Assembly: GCA_003545125.1 (NCBI GenBank)
Contig: DQCI01000022.1
Location: 5,086 to 11,241 of the forward strand
DNA length: 6,156 nt
Direction: 5' to 3'
Source of the DNA: Paracoccaceae bacterium
GTDB lineage: Bacteria > Pseudomonadota > Alphaproteobacteria > Rhodobacterales > Rhodobacteraceae
Shown here: positions 1-4,447 of the stretch, one piece after another
Numbering within the stretch: position 1 is the first letter of the stretch
How the letters are laid out: each line of letters starts with the position of its first letter
Notes under the pieces: model-generated
What the model was told of the DNA's origin: nothing
The model's database searches: none
What the model saw: the letters and a program-made list of their open reading frames with translations, nothing else
Program-made: the position numbers and the translations under genes

Positions 1-66
1 AACCTGTTTCGGATCGCGGACGGCGCGCCAAACCGCGCTTTTGAGGCACGGGCGGGCCGCCCTCAA

Positions 67-86
67 GCCGGGTCCAGGAACCCGGC
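67..86 (-). terminator. GC-rich hairpin downstream of the pirin gene
   Basis: A perfect 7-bp inverted repeat (GCCGGGT at 67-73, ACCCGGC at 80-86) encloses a 6-base loop and lies 32 bases beyond the pirin stop codon. There is no run of T on either side, so it is not a classic intrinsic terminator; it could stabilise a 3' end or terminate weakly. The rest of bases 1-118 shows no gene with a start and ribosome binding site. On the plus strand one frame ends at a TGA at 42-44 with a basic tail (RRAKPRF), which might be the last residues of a gene entering from the left, in which case the hairpin would serve both converging genes. That reading is speculative. Confidence 0.35.
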
Positions 87-118
87 CCGCAAGATCGCCG
101 TCGTCGCGGCCGCGGCAC

Positions 119-1030
119 TCAGTGTACCGGCCGGATGAACGTCCCGTTCCTCAGATCCTGCATCGCCTGCCGGATCTCGTCCTTGGTGTTCATCACGATC
201 GGCCCGTGCCAGGCGACGGGCTGCTCGATCGGACTGCCCGAGACCAAGAGGAAGCGCACGCCCTCGGGGCCGGCCTGCACCGTGATCTCGTCGCCGGTCC
301 CGAACCGCACGACGGTCCGGTTGCCGGAGAGATCGCGGATGTTGACCTCCTGCCCGGCCACTTCCTTCTCCAGCAGCACGCCCTCTGGCTCCGAGGCATC
401 GGCAAACGCGGCGGCACCTTCGAAGACATAGGCGAAGCTGCGCTTGTAGGTGTCGACCTTGAAGGTCTTCCTGCGCCCCGCGGGCACCGAGATGTCGAGG
501 TATTGCGGATCGGCGGCGATCCCGTCGACCGGGCCTGCCTTGCCCCAGAAGTTTCCGACGATCACCCGCACCGTGGTGCCGTCGTCATCGACGATGACAG
601 GGATATCAGCCGACTTGACGTCCTGGTAACGGGGCGCGGTCATCTTGAGCGACGCCGGCAGATTGGCCCAGAGCTGGAACCCGTGCATCTGGCCGTTCGG
701 GTTTTGGGTCGGCATTTCCTGATGCATGATGCCGGACCCGGCGGTCATCCACTGCACGTCGCCGGCGCCGAGCGTGCCCTGGTTTCCGAGCGAATCCTCG
801 TGCGTCACGGCCCCCGCCAGCACATAGGTGATCGTCTCGATCCCCCGGTGCGGATGCCAGGGGAACCCGGCCATGTAATCTTCGGGCCGGTCGCCGCGGA
901 AATCGTCGAACAGCAGGAACGGGTCATAGGCCTCGGGCTCGTGAAAGCCGAACGCGCGGTGCAGCTTCACCCCGGCCCCCTCGAGGGTTGGCCGGGCGGT
1001 GTTGGTGGATACGACGGGTCTGATGGACAT
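119..1030 (-). CDS. Pirin family protein (bicupin)
   Basis: A 303-residue pirin-type bicupin, close to the usual 280-310 residues. The N-terminal cupin spans roughly residues 15-125. The four residues expected to bind a single metal (usually iron) are all present: H59 and H61 in PWHPHRGIET, and H103 and E105 in GIMHQEMP. HGFQLWANLP follows at 116-125. The C-terminal pirin domain spans about 170-300 and ends in the family's GPIVMNT...GTF segment (277-298). Pirins are cytosolic; members act as quercetin dioxygenases or as redox or regulatory partners, and the sequence does not say which. The ATG at 1030 is chosen because AAGGAGG sits 5 bases before it; a GTG 18 bases upstream (1048) would overlap that site. 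The gene follows the Tad genes on the same strand after 104 bases and a hairpin, so it probably has its own promoter. Family assignment is firm; the substrate is unknown. Confidence 0.95.
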   Translation of the reverse strand: MSIRPVVSTNTARPTLEGAGVKLHRAFGFHEPEAYDPFLLFDDFRGDRPEDYMAGFPWHPHRGIETITYVLAGAVTHEDSLGNQGTLGAGDVQWMTAGSGIMHQEMPTQNPNGQMHGFQLWANLPASLKMTAPRYQDVKSADIPVIVDDDGTTVRVIVGNFWGKAGPVDGIAADPQYLDISVPAGRRKTFKVDTYKRSFAYVFEGAAAFADASEPEGVLLEKEVAGQEVNIRDLSGNRTVVRFGTGDEITVQAGPEGVRFLLVSGSPIEQPVAWHGPIVMNTKDEIRQAMQDLRNGTFIRPVH

Positions 1031-1051
1031 GGGCGCCTCCTTTGCCACTCA

Positions 1052-1080
1052 AAGCTAAGGGGCGCCCCGTTCGCGCGCAA
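1052..1080 (-). promoter_or_regulatory. Candidate promoter of the pirin gene
   Basis: On the minus strand TTGCGC (1075-1080) and TAGCTT (1052-1057) are separated by 17 bases and would start RNA about 15 bases before the AAGGAGG site's ATG. The match to -35/-10 consensus is modest. The spacer holds a perfect 10-bp palindrome, GGGGCGCCCC (1059-1068), a possible operator or just GC-rich chance. Confidence 0.3.
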
Positions 1081-1106
1081 TCGCACCGTTGGTGATCTCA
1101 CGCGTG

Positions 1107-1132
1107 GAACATGTGCGATGGCGCACACGTTC
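1107..1132 (-). terminator. Hairpin at the 3' end of the tad operon
   Basis: In minus-strand RNA the arms GAACGUGUGCG and CGCACAUGUUC form 11 continuous pairs around the loop CCAU, beginning 2 bases after the stop codon of the last TadE-like gene. One pair is G-U in this RNA but would be an A-C mismatch in plus-strand RNA, so the structure favours the operon's own transcript. No U-run follows, so it may be a 3'-end stabilising or attenuating stem rather than a full intrinsic terminator. Confidence 0.5.
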
Positions 1133-1134
1133 GA

Positions 1135-1746
1135 TCAGTAGCAGGGCGGTTCGCCTTCCCAGCAGACCCGGCCGGCGAAACGCGGCCGCGTCATCACGAT
1201 ATCGATGAAGGTGCGCTCGCCGATGCCGGTCAGGTTCTGGCTGAAGGGCGGCTCGTAGTCGACGCTGGTCTCGACGATGATCACCCGCTCGTCTTCGGCG
1301 AGCCAGGGGATGATCGGGTCGAGGTTGCTCATCACGTCCGCATCCGAAAAGGTCGGCAGACTGTCGGTCGCCTTTGACCAGTCGACTCTCAGACTGCGGA
1401 AGCTTTCGCCGCAGTCTTCATCGCAATAGACCACCGTCACCCGCACCCAGGGGTCCGGCGACGCCTGGGTGAGGTATTCATAGACGGATTCCGCACCCAG
1501 CAGGTAATCCATGTCCATCGGCTCGGTCTCGCGCGAGATCAGGTCCGAAATCGCGTAATTCGCCTTCAGCGCCAAGCTCTTGGCGCGGTAGACGTCAAAA
1601 AACGTGTAGCTCGCAAGGAAGGCCCAGAGCAGGAGCGGTATGACCAGCACGGCCTCAACCGATTGCGACGCATCCTCTTCACGGCGGAACCGGTCGAAGC
1701 GGCCGCCCGCGGCCCGGACAAACGTGGTGAAAGTGTTCATGCCCAT
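1135..1746 (-). CDS. TadE-like pilus assembly protein (second, divergent copy)
   Basis: A 203-residue single-pass membrane protein, third gene of the Tad operon. A basic N-terminal stretch (residues 11-22, several Arg) is followed by DASQSVEAVLVIPLLL (25-40) and a hydrophobic helix to about residue 50. This matches the layout of TadE-like pseudopilins, which the TadV-type prepilin peptidase trims and which help Flp pilus biogenesis in the envelope. The expected +5 Glu is E31, but the residue before the predicted cut is Ala26, not the usual Gly, and Phe at +6 is replaced by Ala, so processing is uncertain. The remaining periplasmic domain has four Cys (108, 112, 195, 202) that could form disulfides. 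The ATG at 1746 is preferred because GAGG lies 5 bases upstream and overlaps the preceding stop; a second ATG at 1740 is less well placed. Assignment rests on N-terminal layout and operon position; the C-terminal domain is not recognised. Confidence 0.75.
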   Translation of the reverse strand: MGMNTFTTFVRAAGGRFDRFRREEDASQSVEAVLVIPLLLWAFLASYTFFDVYRAKSLALKANYAISDLISRETEPMDMDYLLGAESVYEYLTQASPDPWVRVTVVYCDEDCGESFRSLRVDWSKATDSLPTFSDADVMSNLDPIIPWLAEDERVIIVETSVDYEPPFSQNLTGIGERTFIDIVMTRPRFAGRVCWEGEPPCY

Positions 1747-1751
1747 GTCAG

Positions 1752-1755
1752 CCTC
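1752..1755 (-). promoter_or_regulatory. Ribosome binding site overlapping the upstream stop codon
   Basis: GAGG on the minus strand lies 5 bases before the ATG at 1746 and shares bases with the TGA (1754-1756) of the preceding TadE-like gene. This supports that start and suggests translational coupling between the two genes. Confidence 0.55.
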
Positions 1756-2296
1756 ACGGTTCGTTCACGAAAGTGGAGGCGGCAGCCACGATGTAGCCGC
1801 CGGTATCGTCGACCGGCAGTTCCATGACGTAGGGCGTGGTGCCGAAGAACGGGTCGAGCACGGTGCAGGCGCGCACCAGCATGAGGTCATTGAGACCGCC
1901 GAAATCGAACTCCACCACCGGCTGGATATCTTCGTCGCGATCGACGCAGACCATGTTCCCGGCCGGCAGGTTCCAGGTTGCGGTGGAGATCTCGGTCAGC
2001 TCGATCATGATCGCGTTCGGGCAATCCGCGAAGATCAGCGCGTCTTCGCAGACCCGCGCCTTGAGCTCTTCCGAGGTCGCCGGCTCCAACGAGCCGAGCC
2101 GGAGCAGGCGCACGTTGAGATCGAGCGCCCGGTCGAGAAGCACCGCCCGCGTGAGATAGATCGAGACCTCGAAGGACGAAAAGAAGATGAACATGATCAA
2201 CGGAAAGAGGATCACGAATTCGATCGTCGCATTGCCTTCGTCGCCGAATGCCGCGCCCTTCAGGCGCCTGATGAGTTTTTTACCCGCCCCAAACAT
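1754..2296 (-). CDS. TadE/TadG family pilus assembly protein (TadE-like pseudopilin)
   Basis: A 180-residue TadE-like pseudopilin, the middle gene of the operon. After a basic leader (K6, K7, R10, R11, K13) comes GNATIEFVILFPLIM (21-35), the family signature. Cleavage between Gly21 and Asn22 would put Glu26 at +5 and Phe27 at +6, as the dedicated prepilin peptidase of Tad systems requires. The hydrophobic helix runs to about residue 48, and the rest is a periplasmic domain with four Cys (83, 92, 117, 144). TadE proteins are minor pseudopilins needed for Flp pilus assembly, adhesion and biofilm formation. The ATG at 2296 has AGGA 7 bases upstream. The gene begins 9 bases after the tadG-like stop and ends 7 bases before the next start, so the three are surely co-transcribed. 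Family is confident; the exact role in the pilus is inferred. Confidence 0.88.
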   Translation of the reverse strand: MFGAGKKLIRRLKGAAFGDEGNATIEFVILFPLIMFIFFSSFEVSIYLTRAVLLDRALDLNVRLLRLGSLEPATSEELKARVCEDALIFADCPNAIMIELTEISTATWNLPAGNMVCVDRDEDIQPVVEFDFGGLNDLMLVRACTVLDPFFGTTPYVMELPVDDTGGYIVAAASTFVNEP

Positions 2297-2303
2297 TGTT
2301 CTA

Positions 2304-2307
2304 TCCT
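2304..2307 (-). promoter_or_regulatory. Ribosome binding site overlapping the tadG stop codon
   Basis: AGGA on the minus strand lies 7 bases before the ATG at 2296 and overlaps the TAG stop (2306-2308) of the tadG-like gene. It fixes the start of the TadE-like gene and suggests coupled translation. Confidence 0.55.
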
Positions 2308-4069
2308 AGTTGGTAAGCCTGAGCTTGGAGATTTCCCTTGCGATCGCCGCGAAGGCCGACGCCAGGTCGAGCCCGTCCGCATTGTAGTAATGCGCAGGCG
2401 ACGAGGCGCAGTTCCGCATCACCGTGGCCGACGACGTGGTCACTTCGAAGCCGATGGTGAAGACCGTGATGTCCTCGTCCTTGGCGGCGGTGCAGATGTC
2501 GTCCAGCCGGTCGTTCTTCTCCGAGTTGCGGTGTCTCGAGCCTTGCGACGGCAGGAAATCCCAATCTTCCCACCATTCCCAGCTGTATTCTTCCCATAGG
2601 TCAGCGTAGTCCATCGCGGTCGCGCCGGGGCCTTCTTCCCAAGTGCATTTGCTGGGGTTGTCCCAGCGCCAGGGGCGGACGAAATTGTAATTGTTGATGC
2701 AGACCGGCACCAGACCCTCGCCGTAGGGACGATCCATCGGATAGCTCTCGTAGCTACTTGCGAACAGCCAGTAGTACTCGTCGTCTTCCGGGTCAGCGGT
2801 GCCTTTCGGGTTGCGGATCGAGTCCTCGACATCGTCGCTGTCGTCGTGATCCGAGAAATACAGGGGCGAAGCGCCGTCGTGGAAGCCGTCATAGAGATAG
2901 TGCTGGTTGGTGTTCACACCGTCGGTCATCAGCACGATCACCTTTGCGGCGCGGCCGATGTCATAGTCGAGCGGCCGGCCTTCGTAGTCTTCATCCGTCT
3001 TATCGGCCGCGATCAGGTCATCGACAATCGGTTGGGCCGCCGGGTCGAGGAACGCCGTGCCCCATTTCATCGCCACGTCGATCGAGGTGTTGCCGGCCGC
3101 GCCCAGATCGCCGACCGCGTCACGCAAGGTCGAGGCGTTGCCGCTGACAGCGGTGATCTCGCGCCAATCGTCCGTCTGGCAGGTGCGGTTGTTGTCGCCG
3201 CCGGCATCATAGTCGTCCGACCACGGGTCGATGTGGCCCTCGCGCTGAAGCACCTGGGTCGGCGTGATCGCCGTCGAGTCGAAGTCCGATTCCGAGAAAG
3301 TCACGCAGGAGGAATAGTCGTGCTCATCGGTCGGGTTGAAATACCCAAGCAGCCCTTCGCCGACCAGGACCTGTTCGGAATACGGGACAATCGTGACCGA
3401 GACCTTGCCGTCTTCGACCACACAAGGGCTGGTGCGGTTCGGATAGGCCGGGTCGCAGAGCACGATGTTGATGAACTTCTTGGCCGCTCTGCGCAGTTCG
3501 TAGATCTTCGAATTGCCCGAGTCGGACCCCCAGGACATCGACCCGGAGGTATCGAGCACCAGCGAGATTTCGGTCTGCGAGGCGCTTTCTTCCGCCGCGC
3601 CACCCGCCGGGGCACCCAACCCGTCGATCCCGGAGAACTTCAGGAAGGTGGTGCCGATCGTCATATTGGCCGAGGCTTCGACCCGCCGCGAGGTCAGGCT
3701 CTCGTCTGACGGACCGGAATAGTTCTCGTCGATCAGACGTTCGTTTTCGTACACGTCGATCATGCTGGCGTCGATGAATTCACCAAGCCCGGCCTTGTTG
3801 AAATAGTCGAGCACGACCTCTTCGGGATCGAGCGTCTGTTCCATGCTGGCCGCGGCCAGGATCGCGCGGTCGAGGGTCGATTGCAGCCGCGTTCGCTGCG
3901 TCTCGAACCGCATGAAATCGACGCTCATGCCGGCAACGATGAGCATCAGGAGGAAAATGAACAGCCCGAATATGATGAATGAGCCGTCTTCCGAACGCAG
4001 GAAGCCCGCACTGCGCCGCGTCTCGCGGGCATCGTTGGAAGCGAGCCGATCTTGGTCGAACCGGTGCAT
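2306..4069 (-). CDS. tadG: TadG-like pilus assembly protein with von Willebrand factor A domain
   Basis: A 587-residue protein and first gene of the operon. Residues 27-50 carry the TadG/TadE_N signature (EDGSFIIF, then a membrane helix ending VAGMSVDFMRFE), with most of the protein predicted periplasmic. There is Phe, not Glu, at +5 after Gly29, as is usual for TadG, so cleavage is not expected. A von Willebrand A domain begins near residue 166. Its metal-dependent adhesion site looks complete: DTSGS (D173, S175, S177), T328 in GNTS and D383 in MTDG. The last strand of the domain is DITVFTIGFEV (533-543). Between MTDG and that strand lies a long insert (about 386-531), acidic and then Trp-rich. 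Eight Cys (205, 216, 255, 297, 457, 475, 526, 554) could give disulfides. TadG proteins take part in Flp pilus biogenesis or surface adhesion. The ATG at 4069 has AAGGG 6 bases upstream, with a second AAGGAG just before it. Family is firm; the symbol is by family resemblance. Confidence 0.88.
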   Translation of the reverse strand: MHRFDQDRLASNDARETRRSAGFLRSEDGSFIIFGLFIFLLMLIVAGMSVDFMRFETQRTRLQSTLDRAILAAASMEQTLDPEEVVLDYFNKAGLGEFIDASMIDVYENERLIDENYSGPSDESLTSRRVEASANMTIGTTFLKFSGIDGLGAPAGGAAEESASQTEISLVLDTSGSMSWGSDSGNSKIYELRRAAKKFINIVLCDPAYPNRTSPCVVEDGKVSVTIVPYSEQVLVGEGLLGYFNPTDEHDYSSCVTFSESDFDSTAITPTQVLQREGHIDPWSDDYDAGGDNNRTCQTDDWREITAVSGNASTLRDAVGDLGAAGNTSIDVAMKWGTAFLDPAAQPIVDDLIAADKTDEDYEGRPLDYDIGRAAKVIVLMTDGVNTNQHYLYDGFHDGASPLYFSDHDDSDDVEDSIRNPKGTADPEDDEYYWLFASSYESYPMDRPYGEGLVPVCINNYNFVRPWRWDNPSKCTWEEGPGATAMDYADLWEEYSWEWWEDWDFLPSQGSRHRNSEKNDRLDDICTAAKDEDITVFTIGFEVTTSSATVMRNCASSPAHYYNADGLDLASAFAAIAREISKLRLTN

Positions 4070-4088
4070 GGCGGTCCCTTCTCCTTCG

Positions 4089-4113
4089 CGAGTCCGGACT
4101 AATCCGGCGCTCG
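4089..4113 (-). other. Stem-loop in the tadG 5' leader
   Basis: The minus-strand RNA can pair CCGGA with UCCGG around a UUAG loop (4094-4107), and CGAG with CUCG outside a small internal loop (4089-4092 with 4110-4113). It would sit near the predicted RNA start and about 20 bases upstream of the tadG ribosome binding sites. The core also reads as the perfect palindrome AGTCCGGACT (4091-4100), so a protein-binding site in DNA is the alternative. Confidence 0.35.
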
Positions 4114-4118
4114 GCGCA

Positions 4119-4149
4119 AATATACCTGGGCATTAACGAACACCCGAAA
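4119..4149 (-). promoter_or_regulatory. Candidate tad operon promoter
   Basis: TATATT on the minus strand (4119-4124) is a 5 of 6 match to the -10 consensus and would start RNA near 4112, about 40 bases before the tadG ATG. The -35 position (4142-4149) reads TCGGGT or TTTCGG depending on spacing, a poor match, which suggests an activator or a non-housekeeping sigma factor. A TTAA half-site lies in the spacer, but no second one at the spacing expected for CtrA. Confidence 0.4.
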
Positions 4150-4177
4150 ACCGGCGGAAATGGGGCCGAAATTGGGG
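4146..4177. repeat. Three GAAA boxes phased at 11 bp next to the tad promoter
   Basis: GAAA occurs at 4146-4149, 4157-4160 and 4168-4171, exactly 11 bases apart. The last two belong to longer near-copies, GAAATGGGG (4157-4165) and GAAATTGGGG (4168-4177). One helical turn of spacing places them on one DNA face, at and just upstream of the -35 position of the tad promoter, as expected of an activator site or a bent segment. Confidence 0.4.
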
Positions 4178-4205
4178 TATTTGAGATGGCTTGAGGAGTT
4201 TCGTG

Positions 4206-4253
4206 GAACCAATTGTTCGCCTTGTATTTATCTGTTCAAGACCTGAGAACAAT
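4206..4253. repeat. Clustered GTTC/GAAC inverted repeats
   Basis: Two small inverted repeats lie close together: GAAC, 5 bases, GTTC (4206-4218) and TGTTC, 9 bases, GAACA (4233-4251). The outer copies also pair as ATTGTTC (4212-4218) with GAACAAT (4247-4253). The arms resemble half-sites of alphaproteobacterial LexA boxes, but none has the GTTC-7-GTTC spacing. A regulator site is possible; chance in AT-richer DNA is the alternative. Confidence 0.3.
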
Positions 4254-4301
4254 CGGCCTCACTTTTGCTTTGTTTCGGCCCGGCAACACAGCGCCGATTT
4301 C

Positions 4302-4330
4302 GCCGGTCCACGCGCCAGGCCGAGACCGGC
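4302..4330. repeat. 7-bp inverted repeat in the divergent region
   Basis: GCCGGTC (4302-4308) and GACCGGC (4324-4330) are perfect complements around 15 bases, centred about 130 bases before the peptidase start. It could be an operator or a stem in a long leader. In GC-rich DNA a 7-bp match of this kind is weak evidence. Confidence 0.25.
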
Positions 4331-4389
4331 CCGATACGTTTCGTGAGCCCGGCGGTCGCCACCTCCACCGCCGCCGCGATGCCTTGCCA

Positions 4390-4418
4390 TTGCCGCGGCG
4401 CACCCTGCGCCCTATGTG
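4390..4418 (+). promoter_or_regulatory. Candidate promoter of the M3 peptidase gene
   Basis: TTGCCG (4390-4395) and TATGTG (4413-4418) are separated by 17 bases and would start RNA near 4425, roughly 12 bases before the AAGGAG ribosome binding site. Both hexamers are partial consensus matches, so this is a plausible site and no more. Confidence 0.35.
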
Positions 4419-4436
4419 TGGGCTCAGACCAAATCC

Positions 4437-4442
4437 AAGGAG
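4437..4442 (+). promoter_or_regulatory. Ribosome binding site of the M3 peptidase gene
   Basis: AAGGAG lies 5 bases before the ATG at 4448, and this decides the start of a gene whose frame remains open to the window's end. Confidence 0.8.
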
Positions 4443-4447
4443 ATCAC

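Larger units (their letters stand above)
4070..4447. other. Divergent intergenic region between tadG and the M3 peptidase gene
   Basis: 378 bases with no supported gene. The left part holds the tad leader hairpin and promoter. The middle (about 4200-4275) is AT-richer than its surroundings and carries several GTTC/GAAC elements. A 7-bp inverted repeat, GCCGGTC (4302-4308) and GACCGGC (4324-4330), lies to the right, before the candidate peptidase promoter at 4390-4418. Open frames crossing it on the plus strand use TTG or continue out of frame into the peptidase gene and have no ribosome binding site, so I do not call them. No tRNA-like or riboswitch-like structure was recognised. Confidence 0.7.

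Noticed and set aside
1..44. Possible C-terminal end of a plus-strand gene entering from the left
   Set aside because: Only 14 codons are visible, with no recognisable motif, so it cannot be supported as a gene.
41..1141. A 366-codon open frame on the plus strand
   Set aside because: It is the antisense shadow of the pirin gene, whose metal ligands and ribosome binding site are clear on the other strand.
1640..2599. A 319-codon plus-strand open frame
   Set aside because: It lies antisense across three minus-strand tad genes, has no supported start and an Arg/Glu/His-rich shadow composition.
2846..3709. A 287-codon plus-strand open frame inside the tadG region
   Set aside because: It is antisense to the von Willebrand domain coding sequence and has no domain of its own.
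4119..4137. Possible CtrA site in the tad promoter spacer
   Set aside because: Only one TTAA half-site is present; the position 7 bases further on does not read TTAA.
4206..4250. Possible LexA (SOS) box from GTTC/GAAC elements
   Set aside because: The alphaproteobacterial box needs GTTC-7-GTTC; here direct GTTC copies are separated by 15 bases and the inverted ones by 5 and 9.
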